A stretch of 64,000 bases of DNA, taken from positions 56,049,001 through 56,113,000 of the forward strand of contig NC_088916.1 of the NCBI RefSeq assembly GCF_963576675.1. Reading direction: 5' to 3'. Source of the stretch: Euphorbia lathyris. Lineage: Eukaryota; Streptophyta; Magnoliopsida; Malpighiales; Euphorbiaceae. This document shows, piece by piece, positions 10,775 through 21,597 of the stretch. The notes under the pieces are model-generated. The model was not told the origin of the DNA. It saw only the letters and a list, made by a program, of their open reading frames with translations, and did no database searches. Both the position numbers and the translations under genes were made by a program. Within the stretch, counting starts at the first letter, position 1, and every line of letters starts with the position of its first letter.

Positions 10775-11991
10775 ATGGCTGGTATGGAGAGGGCCGTTGG
10801 CAACCTATCATTGTCGGATGGAGAGGAGGAAGCCTTAGACCTTAGTGGACCATCATCCAAACCTATTGCTAAGAACGGAGGGCTTACCTTGATTGGTCGG
10901 TTTCTCACAGAGCGCTCTATTAACACTGTAGCCATGAAGGCTAGAATGGCCACAATATGGAGACCAGGCAGGGGTGTGGCTATTTCAGAGCTTTCACACA
11001 ATAAATATGTCTTCGAATTTTTCCATGCTATTGATTTGGCCCGTGTAGTGGAAGGGGGCCCTTGGTCTTTTGATAACCACTTGCTTGTGGTTTCTCTCTG
11101 GAAAGATGAACCGTCACCTGACTTGGTTGACCTGTACATTGCTGACTTTTGGGTTCAGGTTTATGACTTGCCTATTGGGTCTATGTCGGAGGGGGTGGGT
11201 AGACAGATTGAAGACTTTATTGGTAAATTTCAGGCTTATGATATCAATAATAATACCGGATTACGAAGACAATTTATGAGGCTGAGAGTCTCTATTGATG
11301 TAAGTAAGCCGCTGAAAAGGATGAAGAAATCCGAAAGGGAAAGGAGGAATGGGCTTATATATCATTCAAATATGAGAGATTGGGATCGTTCTGCTATATA
11401 TGTGGGCTGTTAGGGCATACTGACAGATTTTGTGATAAAATCTTTACTTTGAAACCTGAGGAGATCACTAAGGAGTGGGGGGACTGGTTGAAGGCCCCTG
11501 TACGCAGGGGCGGGGATGTGTTGAGTGTGAAGTGGCTAAGAGAGCCGGGCAGTCAGGCTATGACCGTCAATTCTGGTAGTGGGAAATATGTGGAGAACAC
11601 TGTTAAAGCTATAAAAGTAGGGCAGTCGAGTGGGGGTAAGGAAGCCGGGAAGGAGAATATCCCTGTGGGACATGAGGGGGCAACGTTGAAGGGTAAGATG
11701 GTTGCAGGGAAAGGGAATCCAATTTTACAGCCAGTGCAGGAGGGGGAGATAGTGAGTATGGCTGTGGATAGTGATGATGAGGGTCTTGAATTGGCAGATG
11801 ATCGAAAGCGTAGGCGTGCAGGACCGGATTCGGTTTCAGTTCAGGCTATTGTGAATAAGCTGCAGGGAAACGGGTCTGATCAGATCCTAAACAATCCGAA
11901 GGGGACAGTTTCTACGAGCCAAGTAGATTCTTCCCTTTCTAATGACACAGAAACGGCGCGGTCTGCAGAGCAGGCCCGCCGAGGATTATGA
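10775..11991 (+). pseudogene. LINE ORF1: DUF4283 RNA-binding protein with zinc knuckle
   Basis: The ATG at 10775 starts a DUF4283 domain with typical words (LIGRFLTERSIN, FEFFHAIDLARVVEGGPWSF, WVQVYDLP). A frame change at ~11320, in an A-rich run, moves the reading to the frame that supplies the CX2CX4HX4C knuckle CYICGLLGHTDRFC at ~11386. A basic, low-complexity tail with KRRRAGPDS runs to the stop at ~11991. In plant LINEs this protein binds element RNA. The frameshift makes the copy defective. The ORF2 ATG overlaps the last few bases. Confidence 0.85.
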
Positions 11992-14900
11992 ATTGCCTAA
12001 GCTGGAACTGCGTTGGGGAATGCCCGTGCAGTTCGGTCTCTCGGCGAGCTTGTTAAGACAAGCAAGCCGGATTTGGTCTTTCTGATTGAAACTTTGGTTA
12101 CTAATTCCTGTATTGACGGTTTGAAGAGGAAGTTCAGATTTGAAGGCTCTTTCACTGTGGATTGTAGAGGTAGGAGTGGGGGCATTGCCCTACTTTGGAG
12201 GAAATCTGATATGGCTTCGGTAGTTACTTTCTCTGACCACCATATTGAAGTTCAGATACATGACGCTGAGAAGGGGGATTGGAGGCTAGTTGGCTTCTAT
12301 GGTCATTCTAACCGAGCCAATCATGTGTGGTCTTGGAGTCTCTTGACTCAATTGTGCTCCTGTTCGATCCTCCCTTTACTAGTGATCGGGGACTTTAATT
12401 GTATTCTTTCTGATTCGGAGAAGCTTGGGGGCCCAGGCTACCCTCAAGGGTTGATGCGCCATTTTCAGGAGGCGGTGGAAGAGAATCTGCTAATTGATCT
12501 CCCTACACAGGGCAGTCAATTCACGTGGGAGAGGAGTCGGGGGACTAGGCTATGGGTCAGGGAGAGGTTGGATAGAGCTATGGTCACTAGTGCTTGGGCA
12601 GACAGATTCCTAACTCATCGGCTTCGGACTCTGATCTCAGCTTACTCTGATCATGCACCTATTTTTCTTGAGTTTGATAACCCGGTTAGAAGTGTGAGGC
12701 GTAGTCATTTTCGTTTTGAACAAGAGTGGTTGTCTGACCCTGATTTCAAGGTGCTGGTGAGGACTTGTTGGCTAAGTAGTAGCTGTCATAACCTTGCTAC
12801 AAAGCTGGCAGCCTGTGCCAGCAGTATGGAGCAATGGGGGAAGAAGTATCGGTTGAGGTTTAGAAAGCAAATTGAGGTTTGTAAGAGGAAGTTGGATAGG
12901 CTTGTGGATAGCAGTGAACCGGCTGATGTGGTCAGATTCCTTCAGGCCAAAAGTGAATTGAATTCCCTTCTTGATTCTGAAGCCATACATTGGCAACAAA
13001 GGGCTAAGAATTTCTGGTTACTTGAGGGGGACCAAAATACTAAGTTTTTCCATGCCTGTGTCAAAGCAAGAAAGCAGAGGAACACCATTCGCCATCTCAG
13101 GGATGTGAACGGTCTGATAGTAGATGGAGTATATGATATGGGGATTATTGCCAAAGCTTATTTCTCTGATTTGTTTGCTGGTCCAAATAGCCCTTGTTAT
13201 GATGCTGTGAATACCCTTGCCCCTCTTGTTACGCCTGAAATGTAGGCTGACCTGTGCTCCCCTTTTACATTTGATGAATTCAAAACTGCAATGTTTCAAA
13301 TGCATCCTGACAAATCCCCTGGTCCTGATAGGTTAAATCCGGGTTTCTTCCAACACTTTTGGGACCTTATTGGACCCGAGATTGTTAATGCATGTAAGGG
13401 TTATCTAGCCCGTAAGGAATTCCCACCGCACTTAAATGACACAATAATTGTCCTTATTCCCAAAATTGATAGGCCTGAGTGTATGAAGGATTTTCACCCT
13501 ATCTCCCTGTGCAATGTGCTTTACAAATTGATTGCCAAAGTCCTAGCTAATAGGCTCAAGCTTGTGTTAGCTTTCTTGGTCTCTGAGTCTCAATCTGCTT
13601 TTGTCCCTGGCAGGTCTATCTCTGACAGTATTATGGTAGCCTTTGAGTCATTACACTTTATGAAGAGAAAGAACAGGGGTAGAATTGGTGAGGTGGCTTT
13701 AAAATTAGACATAAGCAAGGCCTATGATAGGGTAGATTGGACCTTCCTGAGACTTGTTATGCAAAAATTAGGCTTTCCTGGGTTGTGGATTGAATGGATC
13801 ATGTTGTGCATTTCTACTGTGGAGTACTCTGTGTCGCTGAATGGTACGTTTGTGGGTCCAATTACTCCTGGTAGGGGTCTGAGACAAGGCGATCCTCTAT
13901 CGCCGTATTTATTTATACTGTGTGCTGAAGTCTTATCTAAACTGATTACAAGTGCAGAGGATGAGGGTTCCCTCCATGGGTGCCTCATCGCTAGGGGTGC
14001 GCCAACCATTACACACTTGTTTTTTTTGCAGATGATAGCTTCCTGTTTTTCAGGGCGTCTATGGATGAATGTAACAAAGTGGGGATGATTCTATCTGAGT
14101 ATGAGGCAGCATCTGGTCAGGCTATCAACCTGCAAAAATCTGGGATTTTCTTTAGTCTGAATGTTGGCATGGATCTGCGTAATGAGGTATGTAACTCTCT
14201 TCAGGTATTTCATCCTCTGGATACTGGTCGCTACTTGGGCCTTCCTTCACTAATTGGGAAATCCAAAGTGGCGATTTTTAGTTTCCTCAAAGATAGACTC
14301 AGGAAGAGGTTAAGTGCATGGTCGTTTAGATTTCTTTCTGCTGCGGGTAAGGAAGTGCTAATTAAGGCGGTAGCTCAGGCTCTGCCAACTTTTTGTATGA
14401 GTGTATTTAAATTGCCTAAATCCCTTTGTCTAGATTTGGAGAAGATAATGAATTCTTTTTGGTGGGGTATGAAACCAGGGGGTAGGAGGTCGATTCATTG
14501 GCAGAGTTGGGATAGGCTCTGTAGGGATAAGAGAGAGGGAGGTTTAGGTTTCAGGAGCCTCCAAAAATTCAATCTTGCTTTATTAGGCAAACAGGCTTGG
14601 AAGTTGATGGTTACTCCAAATTCTTTAGTGGGTCGAATGTTCAAAGCTAAATATTTCCCTAGAGACCCATTTCTTTCCTCCAAATTGGGCAATAATCCTA
14701 GTTTTGTTTAGGGGAGTGTTTGGAGAGCCATTGAGGTGTTGAGGCTGGGAGTTCGATGGAGAATTAGGAATGGTAAGTCAATATATGTGTGGAAAGATCC
14801 ATGGGTAAACACTACGGCCCCTTTCATGGCCCAGGGGGATGCTGTTATGCAGCAGGATGATACAAAAGTGGCTGACCTGTTTATCCAAGGTAGGAAAATC

Positions 14901-16239
14901 TGGGATAGAGGAAAAGTGGAGGATTTGTTAACTGAGGCAGATGCCAGAATTGTGTGTAGGATGGTGTTGCCAATTAGAGAAGTAGAAGATGGACCAATGT
15001 GGAATTTTACCAAAAATGGCATGTACACAAGTAAATCAGGGTATAGAGCGCTTTGTGATGGCTATGGGAGTGAGAATCAGGATGATGGGTGGAGTAGAAT
15101 TTGGAAGATGCACGTTCCTCCAAAAGTTAAAATGTTTGTTTGGAAGCTGGCCTCGGGTTGTGTGGCTACTAGACATAGATTGGCAGGGAGGGGACTGTCA
15201 ATCCCAATGCAGTGTCCCTTCTGCCATTCTGATTCTGAGCATGACCATCACCTCTTTGTGGATTGTGTATACGCCCAAGAATGTTGGAACCTATCCGGGA
15301 TCAATACGGATGTATTCCAACCTGATTATCTAACGGGTTCTATTTTGCAGGTACTCTTGTCCAATAACCAAGACACCATAACCAAGGTGGCGATGACGCT
15401 TTGGGTCATTTGGAATTAGAGGAATCAGATAGTCTGGGAGAGCAAAGTCCAATTACCAGAAACGACAATCTCTCTTGCGGATAACTACCTTGCTGCTTGG
15501 CGCCAGTCCCAGCTGAAGAACCTTCCTGTTGCTGCCCGTCACCTTTCCACTGCCCTAGAAGTTCACACAGATGTCGTCACTGCACTCAATCGCCCGAGCC
15601 ATGTACCTCAGGGGGATGTCGCGGCTCCTGCCCGTCATGCTGTGCAGCGCCGGCCGCCCACTACCATCATCGTCGGCGCGAATGAAACTGCTGGTATTGT
15701 TGCCCTTGATCACGAGCACACGACGTGCGTGACAGTGCCACAGGTACGACATATTAGTTGGTCTCGCCCCCCTTTTGGCTTTGTCAAATGCAATTGTGAC
15801 GTGGCTACTGTCAAAGCCGAGGCCCGGAGTGGGGTGGGAGCTTTACTTAGATCATCTGACGGTTCCTTTATGGCCTGTCGTAGCCGTCTAATCCCCTTAA
15901 TCGATGATATCAGAGTAGCTGAAGCTTTAGCTCTACGTGAGGCATTACATTGGTGTGTTTATCTTAATTGTATTAATGTCTTTGTTTGAAAGTGACTCGT
16001 TGATAGTGGTTAATAGCGTCAATTCGTTTGATCCAGACTTGTCTGTTTATGGGTCAATTATTTAGGACTGTAAGATTTTGTTAAGTAGTCGACACGATTA
16101 TAAAGTGTCTTTCTCTCCACGTCTAGCGAACAGGGGTGCTCATGTCGTTGCACGTCATGCCCTGTCCAATGCTAGCGAGTTTGTATCGTTTTCTGCTCCA
16201 GTTTGGTTGCAGGAGACTATTGTTGCTGATTTGGTTTAA
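11988..16239 (+). pseudogene. LINE ORF2: endonuclease, reverse transcriptase, RNase H
   Basis: It opens MNCLSWNC at 11988, then a small deletion at ~12012 changes frame. The endonuclease carries IGDFNCIL and YSDHAPIF. An in-frame TAG sits at 13243. The RT has LKLDISKAYDRVDW and GLRQGDPLSPYLFIL; its FADD box is intact in DNA but an extra T in a T run at ~14022 shifts the frame just before it. Stops follow at 14709 (probably TGG to TAG) and 15417. A CX2C zinc element (CPFCHSDSEHDHHLFVDC) precedes an RNase H domain (FVKCNCD, ending near ANRGAHVVARHAL), with one more frameshift at ~15985. At least six lesions, each a point change or short indel, suggest a moderately old insertion. Confidence 0.9.
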
Positions 16240-16268
16240 GGAATGAATTTCACATTGTTTAAAAAAAA

Positions 16269-18254
16269 GTAATTTTATATCATTCTATGAAAAAACTTTA
16301 TATTATGTATATTTGAAATTAATATATTTTTTATTTTGGGGAAATATATATATATTTTTTGAAGAAAAATATATATATTTTTATTAATAATTCAAATTAA
16401 ATTAAATTAATTTTGAAAATAATTGATTAATTTTTTTATAGAATTTTAATTAAAGGTGAATGATTTATTTATTTTTACAAAATTCAATGATTTGTACTTT
16501 TTAGTAATTTGAATATATTTTCATTTTTTTTATAATTGGAATTCTATGAAATAAAATAGGAGATTAGTTAAGAAATATATTAGAATATAATGAAAAACCA
16601 AAAATTGAATTAAACTACAATTGAAATTAAATATTAAATCTACGATATAAAAGAATTACAATCTATGTCAACATCGATATATTATGCTATAAACTATCAC
16701 AATCAATACTTTTCTAATGTTGCACATGAAGAAACTTTATCAATTCAATATGTTACATATAAAAAAAAAATTCATAAGAATTAGTCACAAATTCATCTTG
16801 ATGATAATCATTTTGCTTGATGAAATTTCATGATCACCAAGTATTCGAATTCAATTATTCATTCTGCTACAATAACCCAATATATCCAATTGTATCAGCT
16901 TAAGGTGATGATTTCTCTTATTTTCATCTCGTAATATCTCATCAAGACATTCAATCAATTTGTTCTTCATTCTTTCACTGTATAGAATATCATTCATGCT
17001 CGCAGATATCACTTATTTGACTTAATTAATATTTTCTAATAATTATATATTCTTGAATTTCGTAAGCAGGAAAAACAAATAAAACAATAGAAAATAAAAA
17101 TGAAAGGACAAAAAAGATAATTAGGAGACAACTATCTTTATCTCGTTTTTTTCCGAAAATAAGAGAGAATGTCAACATATAAGCATATAAAGAGGAGAGT
17201 GGAAATATTTTTTACCCATTAATTAAAAATTTCGTTCGTTCTTTTTTTTTTTTTTTGAAAAGAAATTTTTTATTTTTTCTTAATGAAGAATTAATTCCAT
17301 AAATTAATTTTAGTTAAATAGAATTAAATCGCAGTTGTAAGTACTTAGTACAAAAAAATGTTTTAATTAATATGTGAAATTAATTCTATTAATTAGAATC
17401 ATTATGCTCAACATTTGAGAATTTGAAGAGATTCAAACAATAATATTTTTTAATTAATATTTTCCAACAACTTGTCCTATGACCATGTTTCATTTTCATC
17501 TGTTAAAAACTCTTTGAAATACTAACAATTATGTACAAACACAATATAATAGTTAAAAACTATATAAGCCAATGTTGCAAAAACAATTATCTCAATATCC
17601 CATAATTAATATACATTTTTAGGATTTTGAGCATCAAAATTTATTTTTATTTACATTCATTTTGAATTCGTATCTAGCATAATCCAAATTCTTCAAGAAT
17701 AAATAGTTATCAAGTGTATTAGACGCTTACAATCTCTTTGTCTAGAGAACTGGGAAAAATAACTTCTTGATAATAATAATAATAATATAACATAATTTAT
17801 AATTGAAATAAACTTCATTGTAAGTATAATATTTCAATACCTCTTTAATATTTAATTCAATATGTTTCCAACTTCAATGAACAACTATTGTGTGAAACTT
17901 TATATCTATTTACACAAAAACGCATAAAAATAAAAAAAATACAATCCATATCAGTTTGAGTTGGATTTCAATAGGTTCCGAATTTGAAAAATTAATCTAA
18001 CTTCAATTAAAGCTAAAAATTGAGTTCATACGAAGTCGAAAATCTAAATTTTAGTTAGAGTTAACAATCGAAACGATAACACCTAACAACATATACTAAA
18101 AAAGAATATAAATATACAAAATCTTTATTTTAGTAATTTTGAAAAAAAATAAATAAGAAAACATGGATAAGATATCGAGAGGTATAGAACTTGGGTAACG
18201 ACATAAATGGAATTTCATCTCTGAAATATGATACTATAACAACCACTATTATTT
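16269..18254. other. AT-rich intergenic DNA, no gene seen
   Basis: Nearly 2 kb of very AT-rich sequence with poly(A)/poly(T) runs and short ATATAT stretches. No reading frame over 60 codons, splice-bounded exon, RNA gene or TIR pair is apparent. Confidence 0.6.
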
Positions 18255-18892
18255 AATAAAAATAAAACAACAACACAATTGAGAATAAAAATAACTACAA
18301 CATATGAAAAAATCGAATAATTACCTTCAGAAATATAATACTGTCTATAATGACCAATGAATATAGTAGTGAAATACTATCTATCATGCTTTATATAGAA
18401 GTTTATTTGTGACTTTTGGATTTCCTTTGCTTTGCGTTTTTTCATCTTCCTGTAACTCTTACTTTCTTTTATTATTTCAATTAATGAGCTATTAATTATT
18501 TAATATATTATAAATATAAATCTGTTATTTTTAATTAATTAAATATTTTTAATTTTGATTTTTTACTACGTATAATAAAAATAAAACAACAATACAATTG
18601 AGAATAAAAATAACTACAACATATGAAAAAATCGAATAAGTACCTTAAAAAATATAATACTGTCTATAATGACCAATGAATATAGTGGTGAAATATTATC
18701 TATCATGCTTTATATAGAAGTTTATCTGTGACTTTTGGATTTCCTTTGCTTTGTGTTTTTTCATCTTCCTGTAACTCTTACTTTCTTTTATTATTTTAAT
18801 TAATGGGCTATTATTATTTAATATATTATAAATATAAATCTGTTATTTTATAATTAATTAAATCTTTTTAATTTTAATTTTTTAATACGTTG
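18255..18892. repeat. 319-bp unit tandemly duplicated
   Basis: Two adjacent copies (18255-18573 and 18574-18892) begin AATAAAAATAAAACAAC and share landmarks such as CAATTGAGAATAAAAATAAC, CTTTATATAGAAGTTTAT and TTTGGATTTCCTTTGCTTTG at a constant 319-bp offset. They differ by scattered substitutions and short indels, so the duplication is not brand new. No coding sequence lies inside. It is too short and too simple for an LTR pair: there are no TG/CA ends and no internal region. Confidence 0.85.
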
Positions 18893-19184
18893 ATAACTCA
18901 TAAAAAGGCCTCTAAAACACTTCTCTCCATTTCTCTCTGCTTCTGTTATTATATATAGTAAGTATAGATATATATAATGATATATTTTATATATAAATAA
19001 TTATAATTACAATCAATAATGATAAATTATATATATGGCAAAAAAGTCGACCTAGCTTTATCTCTCCTCGCGCGATGGCGGCACTTGCGTAATCCTTCTC
19101 CTTCCCTGCGCCTGGCGTGGCCGCGCCTCCCTTCCCTGCGCCGCCGGCCGTCCCGCGCCGGCCTTCCCGCATCGGACCTCTGCC

Positions 19185-20093
19185 ATGCCGCCGGCCACTT
19201 CCTTCGCGCCGTCCGTCGCGGATCCGTCGTCCATCGCGTATCTATTTGAGCGGCACTTCTTTACCAAATTTGCTACTGGAACTGAGCCTATCCTGACGAC
19301 TGCTCCGTCTGTTCCGGCGACTCCCCTACCGGCGCCGACTTTTGCTGCTGTGGTTAAAAAGGCAGTAGTTCCTACGGCTATCCCGGCCCCGACTCTGCCT
19401 ATGATTTCTAAAGAAGGAGGTTTCAGAGCTGTCAAAATTCCGCAATCAATATATGAGGAGCGGGTAAAATTATTCCAACACTCTGTAATTGGGAGAATTT
19501 CGTTGAACAAAGGCGACAGCCCTTGGAAGCACGCTGAATTAAAGCAACGTCTGAACCAGGTATGGAAAAGTTCTATGGATTGGCAACTTATTTCTTTGGG
19601 TAAAGGTTTTTATCAAATTATTATGCCTGATGAAAATGCATTGCAAACTGTTTGGTGAATGGGTGTTATTTCCCTTAAGCCGGGAATTATTCGGTTTACC
19701 CCTTGGACTCCAGGTTTCAATCCTGACACTCATAAGTCCACTACTGCACAAGTATGGGTTAAATTATATAATTTGCCTTGGGAATTTTGGGACACTAGAA
19801 TAATTGCCAGTATTGCTCGGGTGATTGGGGTCCCGATTCGCTTTGATCATAACACTATGAATGGAGATTTTGGGCATTATGCTAGGGTGCTTGTTGATGT
19901 TGATCTTTCTTGTGAAATACAATCAAAGCTTAGAGTTGACACTGATAGTCATAAGCAATGGGTTTATCTTGAGTATGAGCGTTTGTCGGCGCTTTATGGT
20001 ACTTGTTCATCACATACCTCATCTACATGTAGGAGAAATATCAAGGAACAACCTAGGCCTCAGACCCAGTGGACTTTTCATTCTGGAAAGGGG
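19185..20093 (+). pseudogene. Second LINE: ORF1 fragment (DUF4283), split by Copia insertion
   Basis: Pro/Ala-rich N-terminus, then a DUF4283 domain (VIGRISLNKGDSPW, WQLISLGKGFYQIIMPDE). An in-frame TGA stands at 19656, and the same frame resumes with LKPGIIRFTPWTPGFNP and VWVKLYNLPWEFWD. The zinc knuckle is degraded, with residues missing around YGTCSSHTSSTCRR. The Copia element enters at 20093/20094, and the frame picks up again for about a dozen codons after 33946 before a stop. The GC-rich leader starts near 19045. ORF2 is absent, so this LINE is 3'-incomplete. It differs in sequence from the LINE at 10021-16268. Confidence 0.85.
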
Positions 20094-20377
20094 TGTTGGT
20101 CCCGTGTAATGTAATATGATTAGTTCCAAGGGGGGGGGGTTAGGAACTAATGTATCTTTTTCGCTTTATAATGCTGACTTAATTAAGTATTTGATAATTT
20201 AACTCAACGTTTAGGTCAGCAAGGCTGAGTGAGGTATGAGGCAGCTTTAATCAGATACTGACTAGAGCTGTTTCAACTATGAGTTGAGGAGTAACACTTT
20301 AGGTCAGCTTCCAACTCGGCACTCTGATTGCTCAGCGTCGGCTTATACAAATTATTAACTGAGCAATTTAAGCCCAC

Positions 20378-20448
<71 letters not shown>

Positions 20449-21583
20449 CAAAAGAAGGGTTAGAGATTACTCAGCAGACTTATCCTGGTTCGGCCTCACC
20501 GCCTACGTCCAGTCCCCAGAGTCCCTCCGGGCTTTTTCAATCCACTACTGAACTCTTTAAAGGTAGAGCACAAACCGTTTACAACAGCAATTGAGTATGC
20601 AAGAGTACCGTCCTCTATTCGTCTACTCAATCCTATCTTCCACTGAACACTATAACCGAGTGCTCAAATTTTCTCTACCACTGAGTATTGTAACCGAGTA
20701 CTCAGCTTCACTCTTCTAACCTTTACAATTGATACAAAATTGTTCTCACAAAACGAAGAACACTTTAGATGAATACAATTCACTCTAGACTTTTACACAA
20801 TGATTGGAATTGGGTGTAAGAACTTGCTTTTTCTATTCAGACAGCTTCTCTTTTGGAATTTTAGACTTAGTGAAGATTTTGCTTGTCTGTATCTCTTGTA
20901 TATGTTAGGTGATGATCCAAGTGATGAACTTGTCCATTTATATTGAATTCTGAAGCTTCAATGATTTGAAAATCCGACATAGCCATTGAGAAGAACGGTC
21001 TTCTTCGTCACCATGTGGTCAGCTTTCAGAACCGCAGACCAATCCTGTCTTCTGATTTGTGCAGGAGGCAGGCTTGCCAGTTTTGTCTTCTTGTGCTAGG
21101 TTCGTCTTCTAGCGCCAGGTTTGTCTTCTAGCCAAAATCCAGACGGTCCATGCGTCTCAAAAAGATCCTTAATCATATTTTCGAGGCTTCTGATTTGTCG
21201 CAGAGATTTGTCGGACTTTGTCTTCTAGTAAACGGATCATTGGCGCTGACTTGATCTTTACTCAGTTTGACTTAGCGGCGACTTTGAAAGTTGCTCAGCT
21301 TGACTCTGTAGCTTCGCCTTCAAGTTTACCTGAAGAAGACATTTCTTTTACAACGCTGAGTTGTATTCCACTCAGCTTCTGCTGTGTGATCTGCTTATGT
21401 TGACTTTGTTCTGTCTTTCTTTTTTATGAACACTTAGTTCCCGTTCTAGTCAGTTAATATACTCAACATTGAACAAACACATTAGTACAATTAAATCAAA
21501 GCACTTAAATTTAATTGTTTTAATCATGGGATTAACTTAAATAATTTTGTCAAATCAAAATCATGTGGAAAGGTGTTTCAACA
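20094..21583 (-). repeat. 3' LTR of the Copia element
   Basis: 1490 bp, nearly identical to the LTR at 32439-33941. It ends at GTTTCAACA next to the polypurine tract, which makes it the 3' LTR for minus-strand transcription. The main length difference from its partner is in the AC/AT microsatellite. Confidence 0.93.
20379..20448. repeat. (AC)n(AT)n microsatellite in the 3' LTR
   Basis: About 22 AC dinucleotides followed by about 12 AT. The counterpart in the other LTR has about 20 AC and 23 AT, so the tract has changed length since insertion. Confidence 0.9.
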
Positions 21584-21597
21584 AACTCCCCCATTTT
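21584..21597 (-). other. Polypurine tract of the Copia element
   Basis: On the minus strand AAAATGGGGGAGTT directly precedes the 3' LTR (TGTTGAAACA). This is the plus-strand primer position in reverse transcription. Confidence 0.85.

Larger units (their letters stand above)
10021..16268 (+). mobile_element. Near-complete L1-type LINE, inactivated
   Basis: A GC-rich leader (about 10030-10774) precedes ORF1 (10775-11991) and ORF2 (11988-16239), and a short poly(A) run ends the element at ~16261-16268. Order and content (DUF4283/zinc-knuckle ORF1; endonuclease, RT and RNase H in ORF2) are those of plant L1-like LINEs. GC content is clearly higher than the flanks. I could not find a convincing target duplication, so the 5' boundary is approximate. 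Arg- and Pro-rich frames on the minus strand at 9966-10409 are antisense shadows of the GC-rich leader. Confidence 0.85.

Noticed and set aside
10021..16268. Target duplication for the LINE
   Set aside because: I compared the bases after the poly(A) with those before 10030 and found no convincing match.
20379..20448. CRISPR-like or regulatory repeat
   Set aside because: Plain AC/AT microsatellite within an LTR; no spacer structure.
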